DNA of 41,519 nt, taken from an uncultured Bacteroidales bacterium. GTDB lineage: Bacteria > Bacteroidota > Bacteroidia > Bacteroidales > P3. Under the pieces are notes generated by a model. It searched no databases and was not told the origin of the DNA. It saw only the letters and a list, made by a program, of their open reading frames with translations. The stretch's first letter is position 1; every line of letters begins with the position of its first letter. Below, in pieces: positions 28,974 to 36,527 of the stretch. A program made the position numbers and the translations under genes. The stretch is from assembly GCA_900317125.1 (NCBI GenBank), contig ONFR01000032.1, positions 1 through 41,519 of the forward strand. The letters are read 5' to 3'.

Positions 28974-30764
28974 ATGATGAAACAGATGAAGATTCTTTTT
29001 ACTCTTGTTGCAATGCTGGTTTTTGCCTTCACGGCAAAGGCGCAATATTTTGAGGTTGACGGCATCGTGTATGGCATCACTGCAAATCAGACAGCAGCGG
29101 TGCAGCCGTACAATACACTGCAGGACAACCCCTACCGCGGAGCCATCACAATCCCACAGACAGTGGAATATGGTGGCATCACCTATACTGTGACAGCATT
29201 GGGTGCGTCGGCTTTTGAGAATTGCGGTGAGGTCACCAGCCTGACCCTGCCGCAGACAATCCGCAGCATCGGGTCGTATTGTTTCTATAACAGCAACTTC
29301 ACCTCGCTGCAGTTGCCTGATTCACTCCGATGCATAGGCGATCATGCTTTCCTCTATTCCCGCGTGGGGTCGCTACACCTTCCGGCACATTTTGAGGAAT
29401 ATGGAGATGCTGCTTTCTGGGCACGGAATCTCACAGCCATCACGGTGGACGAGGATAACCCCCGTTACTGCTCCATCGGTGGATGGCTCTACAGTAAGGA
29501 CAGCCTTGCGCTCTGTATAGTGCCTGACGGGGTTGCAGGTGTAATCAACGTACCCCCGTTTGTGCGCCATGTTGGCAAGATGGCCTTTGGATTCAATAGT
29601 CGCATGACATCCGTGTCATTGCCTGAAGGGTTGGTCTCCATCGGTGACTTTGCCTTCAACTGCTGTTCAGTGGTCAACAACGTGGTCATTCCTTCCACTG
29701 TTTCCAGCATCGGCATCTGTCCTTTCTCCTATTGTCCGCAGCTCTCCAATCTCACTATTGCCAATGGCAACACCCATTACGTTATGGATGGCCTATTGCT
29801 ATATAGCAGCGGTTACGACACGTTGGTTTCGTGCCACAAGTCGGGTGTCACTGTCGCGCTGAACCCTAACGTAAAAGTCCTTGGTGGCTTCGAGAACAAT
29901 ACCTGGGTACGTAATATTGACATTCCGGCTGGGGTCACCGACATCCTCGACAACTGCTTTAACGCATGCTCTTTCTCCACCATTGCGTTGCCGACACACA
30001 TGAAGTCGATAGGCGCACACGCTTTTGCTGAAAACAACCGTCTCACCAGCATTGCTATGCCACAGACTCTGTATACGATGGGCGAAGGGGCTTTTGCTTG
30101 GTGCGAAAGTCTCACTGCCATTGTGATTCCCGACTCGCTCCGCGTCATCCCCAAAGAGGCCTTTAACTCCTGCCCCCGTCTTGCATCCATCACATGGGGC
30201 AACGCCGTCGAAGAGATTGGCCATGCGGCCTTCTGGGCCATGTCTGCCGTCCATATTGACCTTCCACCGACACTGAGGAAACTCGACGACCTTGCCTTTG
30301 CCGCATGCACCAATAACCTGCGCACCGTCACCATACATAGTCAGCTCGACACAATGGGAGAGTCTGTGTATCGTCACGCCAACCTCGACTGCATCTGCTT
30401 TACTGCTGCAGTTCCCCCTGCCGTGAAGGGGGAAGGTCCGCTCTATGATATAGGCCGTCTCGACAGCATTGCCATCCCCTGTGGAAGTCTCAATATCTGG
30501 TTGGATGACAACTACTGGGGGCAGTTTGCCAACCATTACGTCGAGGACTGCAACATAAATACCGGCGACCACGACGTGGAGAACAGCAACATCTATTCCA
30601 TTGGCGGTCGCATCATCGTTGAAGGTGCCGAGGGAGAGACTGTCCATATTTTCGACATATTAGGTCGCAGCGTCCCTAATGATGCAATCCCCACTGGAAT
30701 CTATCTGGTCAAAGTGGGAAACCATCCCGCCCGTAAAGTCATTGTAACATACGGTGTAGAATAA
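28974..30764 (+). CDS. BspA-like leucine-rich repeat surface protein with T9SS type-A tail
   Basis: A 596-aa protein from this start. Signal peptide: MMKQMKILFTLVAMLVFAFTAKA, then QYFEVDGIVYGI. Most of the protein consists of LRR_5 (BspA-type) repeats of about 23 residues with the pattern AF-x-C-x-L-T-x-I-x-(L/I)P-x-x-(V/L)-x-x-IG (for example SLTLPQTIRSIGSYCF, AIVIPDSLRVIPKEAF). The last ~55 residues (VHIFDILGRSV, PTGIYLVKVGNHPARKVIV) are a T9SS type-A sorting domain. A GTG at 28950 overlapping the preceding stop is an alternative start, but the ATG pair at 28974/28977 directly precedes a good signal peptide. BspA-like proteins often bind host matrix proteins. Confidence 0.88.
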   Translation: MMKQMKILFTLVAMLVFAFTAKAQYFEVDGIVYGITANQTAAVQPYNTLQDNPYRGAITIPQTVEYGGITYTVTALGASAFENCGEVTSLTLPQTIRSIGSYCFYNSNFTSLQLPDSLRCIGDHAFLYSRVGSLHLPAHFEEYGDAAFWARNLTAITVDEDNPRYCSIGGWLYSKDSLALCIVPDGVAGVINVPPFVRHVGKMAFGFNSRMTSVSLPEGLVSIGDFAFNCCSVVNNVVIPSTVSSIGICPFSYCPQLSNLTIANGNTHYVMDGLLLYSSGYDTLVSCHKSGVTVALNPNVKVLGGFENNTWVRNIDIPAGVTDILDNCFNACSFSTIALPTHMKSIGAHAFAENNRLTSIAMPQTLYTMGEGAFAWCESLTAIVIPDSLRVIPKEAFNSCPRLASITWGNAVEEIGHAAFWAMSAVHIDLPPTLRKLDDLAFAACTNNLRTVTIHSQLDTMGESVYRHANLDCICFTAAVPPAVKGEGPLYDIGRLDSIAIPCGSLNIWLDDNYWGQFANHYVEDCNINTGDHDVENSNIYSIGGRIIVEGAEGETVHIFDILGRSVPNDAIPTGIYLVKVGNHPARKVIVTYGVE

Positions 30765-30820
30765 GAGAAGAATAAAGGAGGCGGAGCCATTGCCGTAACT
30801 ATTTCTCTCTCTTTATTATT

Positions 30821-30868
30821 GAAGATGTAGCTATTATCGGTGCCAACTTCTGCGACGAAAGCGACAAC
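30821..30868 (+). pseudogene. 16-codon relic of a CoA-transferase subunit A gene
   Basis: Translated, these codons read EDVAIIGANFCDESDN, against ADVAIIGANICDESGN in the intact atoD at 26718-26765: 12 of 16 residues and 39 of 48 bases agree, and most base changes are in third positions. No further similarity extends left, and the dispersed repeat begins at its right end. It looks like the remains of a second, older atoD copy cut by rearrangement. Confidence 0.6.
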
Positions 30869-31124
30869 AATTCCCCCTCGCCACGGAGAGGGGCCGTTCA
30901 ATCCTGCATCCTTATAGTATTGTTATAGCATCGTTACTCGACATGATAACGGGTAACCAGCCGGGAAGCAGGCAACATCGAGCCGGGATTGAACGACCCA
31001 AGTGGGTCATGGCGTGCCGACGGCTGAGACTTCCCGGCACTGCGGTGTGACAGGGAAGGCGTAGTGAGGGTGCAAAGGCTGGGCAGGGAAGGCGAGTGGA
31101 GGGCCTTGCGGCGGGGTCGGAGTG
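30859..31124 (+). repeat. Dispersed intergenic repeat, copy C (long form)
   Basis: Same organisation as copy B: CCCCTC/GAGGGG hairpin, CGTTCAATC (30895-30903), core, GATTGAACG (30987-30995), GACCCA-AG-TGGGTC hairpin, then a GC-rich tail with GAGACTTCCCGGCACTGCGG. It lies between convergent transcription units. Confidence 0.85.
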
Positions 31125-31186
31125 TCCGTCGGATAAAATGTAAAGAGTGAATCGAGAGTGCGGTTATCCCGATTGAGAAGTCGGCC

Positions 31187-31211
31187 TAATGACCGATTGG
31201 GGTTAAAAGAA
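31187..31211 (+). repeat. Short dispersed motif, copy 2, next to an 18-bp palindrome
   Basis: TAATGACCGATTGGGGTTAA resembles the copies at 588 and 33662. It is followed at 31205-31222 by the perfect palindrome AAAAGAAGGCCTTCTTTT, which lies between the repeat and the POT terminator. Confidence 0.5.
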
Positions 31212-31233
31212 GGCCTTCTTTTTTCTATGGGAA

Positions 31234-31268
31234 TAAAAAAAAGCCGACTGTTATGTCGGCTTTTTTTG
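31234..31268 (-). terminator. Bidirectional terminator after the POT transporter gene
   Basis: Stem GCCGAC / GTCGGC (31243-31260) has A-runs on one side and T-runs on the other, so it can end transcription from both directions. It lies 17 bp after the transporter stop. Confidence 0.88.
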
Positions 31269-31284
31269 TAGGCCTGATGTGGCA

Positions 31285-32892
31285 TTATTCAGCTTTCTGT
31301 TTGGCAGCTTCCAGAGCAGCCTGCTCGCCGGTGACCTTTTCAAGCCATTTGACCATGCACAGCATGACAATCATCGAGAGGAAGCAGACGGCCATGAAGA
31401 CCAACCAGCACTTCCAGATGGGAATCTTGTTGTAGAGGGCGGGGCCGATCCAGAGGAAGCCGTTACCCACAGCGGTGGCTCCGAGCCACAGACCCTGGCA
31501 GAGGCCAAGGAGGTTCTTGGGAGCAACCTTGGAGATGAAGCTCAGACCCAGCGGGCTGATGAACAACTCGGCAACAGTCATGCCGAAGTAGTAGACGATG
31601 AGCACCCACGGGGCTGCTTTCAGTCCGGCGGCGGTGGTGGCGTCGAGGGCACGGAACTCGGTACCCGAGGGATAGCCCTGGATGTTGCAGAAGATGGACA
31701 AGAAGAGGTAGGCGCAGCCTGCTATACCCATGCCGATGGCAATCTTGCGCGGAGTGGAGATGCCCTTTCCACGTTTGGTGAGACCCTCAAAGAGCCACAT
31801 GATGGGGAAGGTGAGCAGGATGACGAAGAAGGGGTTCACGGCCTGCCAGACCTCGGGCGGGATGGCGGAGGTGATGACGAAGTCACGGGCGAAGAGCGAC
31901 ATGGAGGTACCGTTCTGATGGAACGACCACCAGAAGAAGACGGCGATAATCAGCACGGCGAACATGGCATAGAGACGCTGTTTGAGCTCCTTGGCCATAG
32001 CCATTTTCTCTTCGGCAGTATAATGGACGCTCTCCTGAGCGGCTTTCTTGGCGGGAGTGGGGAATTTCTTCTTGGTGCAGAGGAAGATGGTGAGGGAGAT
32101 GAGCATGGCGGCAACCGAAGCGATGAAGCTGTAGTGGACACCAGTGTTGAACACGTTGAGGTAGTTCTGGCAGAGCCCCTGTGCGGCCACAGTGTCGGCG
32201 GGCAAGGTCACGTGCATGTTGTCAAAGAGCTCGGTCATCTTGGTGAGGGCTTCTGCACCCATGGCACTGCCGGTGGCGAGGAACTGATGGCACAGGGCGG
32301 GCAGGTCGGCATTGTATTGAAAGCCGTTCTGGCCCAACCACCAGCTGCGGAGCAGCGGAGCCACGAAGGGGGCGATGAGACCACCTACGTTGATGAACAT
32401 GTAGAAGATTTGGAAACCGCTGTCGCGCTTGTTCTTGGCAATGCGGAGGGCTTCTTCGCCCTGCTTGGCGGCTTCAACCTCAAAGTCGTCATACATCTGT
32501 CCCACGATGGCCTGCAGGTTGCCCTTGAACAGACCGTTACCGAAGGCAATCAAAAACAGGGCAATGCAGGTAAGGGGCAGCAGCCAGCCGATATTCGCGG
32601 CGGTGGCCAGGATGGGGATGGCCAGGATGACATAGCCCGATGCCATAATGAGCAAGCCCGTTTGGATGGTCCCCTTGTAATTCTGGGAACGGTCGGCGAT
32701 GATACCGCCTACCAGGCTCAGAATGTAGATACCCATATAGAATATGGAATAGATTAATGTTGCCTTCTCCTCGGCAAGGCCGAATTTGGAGCAAAGGAAC
32801 AGCACCAGCACAGCGTTCATAATATAGTAGCCGAAGCGTTCACCCATATTACTCAACGCCGCTGCGATTAGACCTTTTGGATGTCCTTTCAT
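31285..32892 (-). CDS. POT family proton-dependent oligopeptide transporter
   Basis: A 535-aa inner-membrane protein of the major facilitator superfamily. The family motif ERFGYY (E18-Y23; NMGERFGYYIMNAVL) is at the first helix, followed by MGIYILSLVGGIIADR and FGNGLFKGNLQAIVGQMY. About 12-14 hydrophobic segments are seen, with a C-terminal pair ending in KWLEKVTGEQAALEAAKQKAE. POT proteins import di- and tripeptides with protons, which fits an amino-acid fermenter and the secreted carboxypeptidase in this window. Own terminator and promoter region. Confidence 0.93.
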   Translation of the reverse strand: MKGHPKGLIAAALSNMGERFGYYIMNAVLVLFLCSKFGLAEEKATLIYSIFYMGIYILSLVGGIIADRSQNYKGTIQTGLLIMASGYVILAIPILATAANIGWLLPLTCIALFLIAFGNGLFKGNLQAIVGQMYDDFEVEAAKQGEEALRIAKNKRDSGFQIFYMFINVGGLIAPFVAPLLRSWWLGQNGFQYNADLPALCHQFLATGSAMGAEALTKMTELFDNMHVTLPADTVAAQGLCQNYLNVFNTGVHYSFIASVAAMLISLTIFLCTKKKFPTPAKKAAQESVHYTAEEKMAMAKELKQRLYAMFAVLIIAVFFWWSFHQNGTSMSLFARDFVITSAIPPEVWQAVNPFFVILLTFPIMWLFEGLTKRGKGISTPRKIAIGMGIAGCAYLFLSIFCNIQGYPSGTEFRALDATTAAGLKAAPWVLIVYYFGMTVAELFISPLGLSFISKVAPKNLLGLCQGLWLGATAVGNGFLWIGPALYNKIPIWKCWLVFMAVCFLSMIVMLCMVKWLEKVTGEQAALEAAKQKAE

Positions 32893-32958
32893 AAGTGTAA
32901 CGTTTTAATGATTAATATTTTAATAATGAACAATTGTCCTTTGTGCAAATTTTTTGTC

Positions 32959-33001
32959 TTGCAAAGATACAAAAAAATCTTAATTAATCGTATCTTTGCA
33001 A
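32959..33001. promoter_or_regulatory. Back-to-back -7 boxes within an inverted repeat
   Basis: TTGCAAAGATAC (32959-32970) and GTATCTTTGCAA (32990-33001) are perfect inverted copies 19 bp apart. Each contains TATCTTTG: on the minus strand at 32962-32969 (toward the POT gene) and on the plus strand at 32991-32998 (toward tsaC). Neither has TTTG at the normal -33 distance, so each promoter would overlap the other. Confidence 0.7.
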
Positions 33002-33023
33002 AGATTTTTATCGTTAAGATGTC

Positions 33024-33590
33024 ATGACAAACGGATTGCTTGAACAGGCCATGAAGGCCTTGAGCGAGGGAAAGACACTCCTCTACCCCACCGATACGAT
33101 ATGGGGCATAGGGTGCGACGCCACCTGTGCCGAGGCGGTGGAACGCATCTATGCCATCAAGGAGCGCGACCACAGCAAGTCGATGCTCATCCTGGCAACG
33201 GCCGATATGCTTTCGCCCGATGTTCCTCAGGAGGTGAGGGCTCTGCTGTTGGAGAGCGACAGACCTACCACGGTTGTGCTGCCTGCCAGCTATGTGGCGC
33301 CTACCCTGCCGGACAACCTACTGGCTGCTGACGGCACCGTGGGGGTGCGTGTGCCGAGGATGGACTTCTGCCAAACGCTGCTGAGGCTGTTCGGCCGTCC
33401 CATAGTCAGCACATCAGCCAACCTCTCCGGCCATCCTTCGCCTCAATGCTATGACGACATCGCCGAGGAGTTGAAGCAGCGGGTGGACTGCTGTCTGCCG
33501 GACCTGCCCGAGTTCCGCCACCCCGCCACAGGCTCCAGCCGCATACTGAAAGTAAACCCCGACGGCACAGTCACAGTGATTCGGGGGTGA
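33024..33590 (+). CDS. tsaC: Threonylcarbamoyl-AMP synthase (Sua5/YciO/YrdC family)
   Basis: A 188-aa protein with the family core: LLYPTDTIWGIGCDATCAEAVERIYAIKERD near the N terminus, RPTTVVLPAS, VGVRVPRMDF and VSTSANLSGHPSP. It makes threonylcarbamoyl-AMP from threonine, bicarbonate and ATP for the t6A modification of tRNAs reading ANN codons. Length fits the short TsaC type rather than the longer Sua5. Start is about 26 bp after the -7 box, giving a short leader. A YciO paralogue cannot be fully excluded. Confidence 0.9.
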   Translation: MTNGLLEQAMKALSEGKTLLYPTDTIWGIGCDATCAEAVERIYAIKERDHSKSMLILATADMLSPDVPQEVRALLLESDRPTTVVLPASYVAPTLPDNLLAADGTVGVRVPRMDFCQTLLRLFGRPIVSTSANLSGHPSPQCYDDIAEELKQRVDCCLPDLPEFRHPATGSSRILKVNPDGTVTVIRG

Positions 33591-33810
33591 CGGCCTTTCC
33601 GGATGCGATTTTTTCCATCGTTTGGTGTTTCGCCCCAAAGTCCCATATCGTTCATACGGCTTAATGGCCGATTTGGGTTTACTATGTGCCGCGGCAAATT
33701 GTTATCAGAAAAAGTTGCTAGCCGATGTCACATTTTAGGTGCCTCTGTCGTTTAACGGACGAATCGATTCAAAGAGACAATAAAAATGTATAACTTAATA
33801 TTAAAATGAA
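33591..33810. other. Intergenic region with short motif copy 3
   Basis: Contains TAATGGCCGATTTGGGTTTA at 33662-33681, the third copy of the short dispersed motif. No clear terminator or TAnnTTTG promoter is visible before the gene at 33811. Confidence 0.45.
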
Positions 33811-34320
33811 ATGAACAGCTTATTCATTCTACTTGAAGTTGACCCTTGGTGCTTAGAAGATTTAACGGAATTGATTGCTTTAACGGAATTGATTGCAGCC
33901 GTGCTGATATTTGGCCTGCCTATCCTAATTGCAGCGTTTATATACCGCCACAAGATGAACGAGACCAACAAACGGGCTGAGATTGTCCTCAAAGCCTTGG
34001 ATAAAAACCCCGGTGAGGTGCCTGAGGAATTGCTGAAAAGCCTCAACACTCCGCAAAAGCCACTGAAAGAGCGGTTGCTCGGCAAACTGCTGTGGGGCCT
34101 GGCCCTGACAATTGTCGGGGCGGCAACGGTGATAATTGAATTTGCCATGCACCGCTCGACAAACGAGTGGTTTTCCAGCGACCGCAACTTGATGGTTCTC
34201 GGGGCGGCACTGTCCGCTGTGGGGGTGGCCTTCCTCATCTACTACTTCGTGGCCCGCCGCACAATGCGGCACGAGATTGAAGCCGAGAAACACGAGGCCG
34301 AAACGAGAAAGAATGTTTGA
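33811..34320 (+). CDS. Two-span membrane protein, DUF6249-like
   Basis: A 169-aa protein with an N-terminal span (LIAAVLIFGLPILIAAFIY), a cytoplasmic helical linker (KMNETNKRAEIVLKALDKNPGEVPEELLKSLN) and two more hydrophobic segments (GLALTIVGAATVIIE; LGAALSAVGVAFLIYYFV). This architecture directly upstream of an ECF sigma gene matches DUF6249-type proteins of Bacteroidota. The DNA near the start carries an 18-bp tandem duplication (33861-33896) giving LTELIA twice. Gap to the sigma gene is 20 bp, so it may help control the sigma factor. Confidence 0.75.
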   Translation: MNSLFILLEVDPWCLEDLTELIALTELIAAVLIFGLPILIAAFIYRHKMNETNKRAEIVLKALDKNPGEVPEELLKSLNTPQKPLKERLLGKLLWGLALTIVGAATVIIEFAMHRSTNEWFSSDRNLMVLGAALSAVGVAFLIYYFVARRTMRHEIEAEKHEAETRKNV

Positions 34321-34340
34321 TTTGATGAGTTGATAGGGCG

Positions 34341-34814
34341 ATGACACGTGAAAGGTTCATCGAGCTGGTAACGGCGGAGCAGGAGCCCTTGCGACGGTTC
34401 CTGCTCTCCCTGTGCCGCGGCAACCGCGACGAGGCAGAAGAGATAGCCCAGGAGACCCTCATCAAGGCCTATCTGGCTTCTGGCGGGTATGTGGAGCGGT
34501 ACAAGTTCTCCACATGGCTCTTCAAGATTGCCTACCGCACTTTTCTCGACCACATCAAACGGCCTTCACACACGGTGGAGCCTTTGGACGAGCACATCGC
34601 GGGCGGCACCCCTGCCGACGAGGCTTTCCGCTACGAGGCTTTGTATCACGCCATCGGACAACTGCCCGAGCGCAGCCGTGCCGCCATACTGCTCTACCAC
34701 ATTGAGGGCTACAGCGTGAAGGAGATAGCCGTCATCACACACAGCAACCCCGTGGCCGTAAGACAGCTGCTGTCGCGGGGGTTGAAACAATTACGTAACA
34801 TATTAAAGCCATGA
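34341..34814 (+). CDS. ECF-type RNA polymerase sigma factor
   Basis: A 157-aa sigma factor. Region 2: FIELVTAEQEPLRRFLLSLCRGNRDEAEEIAQETLIKAYL, then YKFSTWLFKIAYRTFLDHIKR. Region 4: AIGQLPERSRAAILLYHIEGYSVKEIAVITHSNPVAVRQLLSRGLKQLRNIL, a typical helix-turn-helix. Short linker as in ECF factors. It overlaps the following membrane-protein gene by 4 bp (ATGA). The trio resembles stress- or envelope-responsive sigma modules of Bacteroidota. Confidence 0.93.
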   Translation: MTRERFIELVTAEQEPLRRFLLSLCRGNRDEAEEIAQETLIKAYLASGGYVERYKFSTWLFKIAYRTFLDHIKRPSHTVEPLDEHIAGGTPADEAFRYEALYHAIGQLPERSRAAILLYHIEGYSVKEIAVITHSNPVAVRQLLSRGLKQLRNILKP

Positions 34815-35203
34815 AACGAAACAGGACATTACAAAAGATGTTGGAAGACTACCGCCCTGACCTGGGGGACGGCAACGAGTATATGGCGCAATTGCAGCGA
34901 AGGCTGGAGACCGTCGAGGCAGTCAAACAGCTGTACGAGACCGAGCGGCGGAGAACCCGAAGCCAAATGGCGGTGGCCTTTGCCTCGGGCGGAGTGACAG
35001 GCGCGATGGCGGCAGTCTGTTTCCTGCTGCACCCCATCCACATTGCCAACCCCGCCGCACAACCCGGCTTGAAGTTGTTTAGCTGGATACTGGAACACTC
35101 CGACATCCTGGTTCCCACCCTTACTGTCGCCTTCCTGGCCGTATGCGCCGCCGTGGCAGCAACACAAGTTTACGGCATTGTCAAGAAAGACTATTCAATG
35201 TGA
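34811..35203 (+). CDS. Membrane protein, probable anti-sigma factor
   Basis: A 130-aa protein with a charged N-terminal domain (RNRTLQKMLEDYRPDLGDGNEYMAQLQRRLETVEAVKQ) and two membrane segments (SGGVTGAMAAVCFLLHPIHI; ILVPTLTVAFLAVCAAVAATQVYG). No zinc-finger HxxxCxxC motif is seen. Coupling to the ECF gene by ATGA overlap and the topology suggest it holds the sigma factor at the membrane; this is inference. A terminator follows. Confidence 0.75.
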   Translation: MKRNRTLQKMLEDYRPDLGDGNEYMAQLQRRLETVEAVKQLYETERRRTRSQMAVAFASGGVTGAMAAVCFLLHPIHIANPAAQPGLKLFSWILEHSDILVPTLTVAFLAVCAAVAATQVYGIVKKDYSM

Positions 35204-35231
35204 ATATGGTCATGTGCCGATGTGTGAATAT

Positions 35232-35267
35232 GTTAGTGGCTCTGGTGCAAGAGCCAGTCACTTTTTT
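35232..35267 (+). terminator. Terminator after the second sigma operon
   Basis: GGCTCT (35236-35241) pairs with AGAGCC (35248-35253), and a run of eight T residues follows within 6 bp. Confidence 0.82.
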
Positions 35268-35351
35268 TTACATGGGGTGTAAGAAATCATGCTTTATCGC
35301 GTCTATATAGGTGAAGACAATAAGACCATGAAAGCTGAAACACCTAATCGA

Positions 35352-35762
35352 ATGAAACATATTCTCCCGCTCCTTGTAGCAGCGGTGCTACTGTTGGGTG
35401 CCTGCGAGCGCAGCGAATACACCACACGGATCACCGGCACCCTTTACACCGACAGCACGCTTTCCGTCCCCGTCGCCAACGACACGGTGTGGTTCTACGA
35501 TTATACCTATCACGGGAACCGTCAGGACAGTATTCTTATTGGTCATGCTCTGACCGACCAGGAAGGCCGTTTCGGCTTCCTCGACTGGAGTGTCGATGTG
35601 AGCAGTTACGACCCCCGGTATGAAAGCAAATTCAAAATTGATTATGGTAACTTCATCATCGTCCACTTGACTGACACGCTTTTCTGTGGAGTATACTCCG
35701 GTTGGTACGAAGACCTAATCCTATACCCAGGCAAAAACCATATACCCCATTATTACGATTGA
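35352..35762 (+). CDS. Lipoprotein of unknown function
   Basis: A 136-aa protein from the chosen Met: MKHILPLLVAAVLLLGACERS has a lipobox (LLGAC) with the acylated Cys at residue 18. The mature part resembles a small beta-rich module (TTRITGTLYTDSTLSVPVANDTVWFYD; LTDQEGRFGFLDW), reminiscent of carboxypeptidase-regulatory-like folds in Bacteroidota lipoproteins. Longer frames start at 35289 or 35328 but would place charged residues before the signal peptide. One bp separates it from the next gene. Confidence 0.7.
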   Translation: MKHILPLLVAAVLLLGACERSEYTTRITGTLYTDSTLSVPVANDTVWFYDYTYHGNRQDSILIGHALTDQEGRFGFLDWSVDVSSYDPRYESKFKIDYGNFIIVHLTDTLFCGVYSGWYEDLILYPGKNHIPHYYD

Positions 35763-35763
35763 T

Positions 35764-36399
35764 ATGAAGAAACTTATTGTCATCCTTCTGCCTCTTCTGC
35801 TTTGCGGCAGCCTGCAGTCACAAGACTCTGTCAGGGTGCGTTGCAATAGCGTTACCGTCAGCCCCCTGCCACTGCTCGGCGGGTCGGCGCTTGTCTCCTA
35901 CGAGCGTACTCTCCCCTTCCGCTCTTCGGTTGAGGTGGAACTGGGTGCCCAGGGCTTCTACTGGGAGCGGCTGCGCGGTGCTGTCTGGAACTGCCACACA
36001 CGGCCGGGATACGTCGGTACCTTAGGCTATAAGTTTTATTTCCCCCTCAACAACAACGATGTGCCGATGATGAGACGCGGCGGTCTGGTGCAGACGAGCT
36101 GCTATCTCAAACTGCGCCTGGCCTACGTGTACCAGTGGAGTTCCTACGACATCTACACTGGCAACCAAGGCTGGGACATCCTCACCGAGCGGCACACTTA
36201 CCATGAGCAGGACCTCACCCTTGCGCTAATTTATGGATTCCAGTTTGTAAGCAAACACGGCTTTGTTCTCTCGCCCTTTGCGGGCTACAACATCCCCCTG
36301 ATGGTTGCCGGTCCCTTCCACACCATCAGTGCTCCCGGCATCAGCGCCGCCTACCAAGCCAGGCTGACCTACGGTGTCAAAATCGGCTGGGCATTCTAA
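35764..36399 (+). CDS. Putative outer-membrane beta-barrel protein
   Basis: A 211-aa protein with signal peptide about 1-20 (MKKLIVILLPLLLCGSLQSQ). The rest alternates short polar and aromatic/hydrophobic strands (SALVSYERTLPF; VEVELGAQGFYWERL; SCYLKLRLAYVYQW; LTLALIYGFQFVS; ARLTYGVKIGWAF), and it ends in Phe, as expected of a small outer-membrane barrel. No family recognised. Co-transcribed with the preceding lipoprotein (1-bp gap), so the two probably act together in the outer membrane. Confidence 0.65.
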   Translation: MKKLIVILLPLLLCGSLQSQDSVRVRCNSVTVSPLPLLGGSALVSYERTLPFRSSVEVELGAQGFYWERLRGAVWNCHTRPGYVGTLGYKFYFPLNNNDVPMMRRGGLVQTSCYLKLRLAYVYQWSSYDIYTGNQGWDILTERHTYHEQDLTLALIYGFQFVSKHGFVLSPFAGYNIPLMVAGPFHTISAPGISAAYQARLTYGVKIGWAF

Positions 36400-36416
36400 T
36401 GCAACAATGAGTTAAG

Positions 36417-36462
36417 TTTTTTATCCGACTGTGTATTAATCGGATTTTATTGTGTATTTTTG
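36417..36462 (+). promoter_or_regulatory. Weak terminator followed by a -7 box for the hydrolase gene
   Basis: ATCCGA (36423-36428) pairs with TCGGAT (36440-36445), followed by TTTATT, a weak terminator. TATTTTTG at 36455-36462 fits TAnnTTTG, without a clear TTTG upstream; the gene starts 65 bp later. Confidence 0.5.
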
Positions 36463-36527
36463 CAGCGGCTAATGGCGGTTGGAAAGACTAGCACAATATG
36501 CGAGATTATTCACTAATATGATTTTGT

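Noticed and set aside
31279..32757. 492-codon plus-strand frame
   Set aside because: Antisense to the POT transporter, with low-complexity acidic translation.
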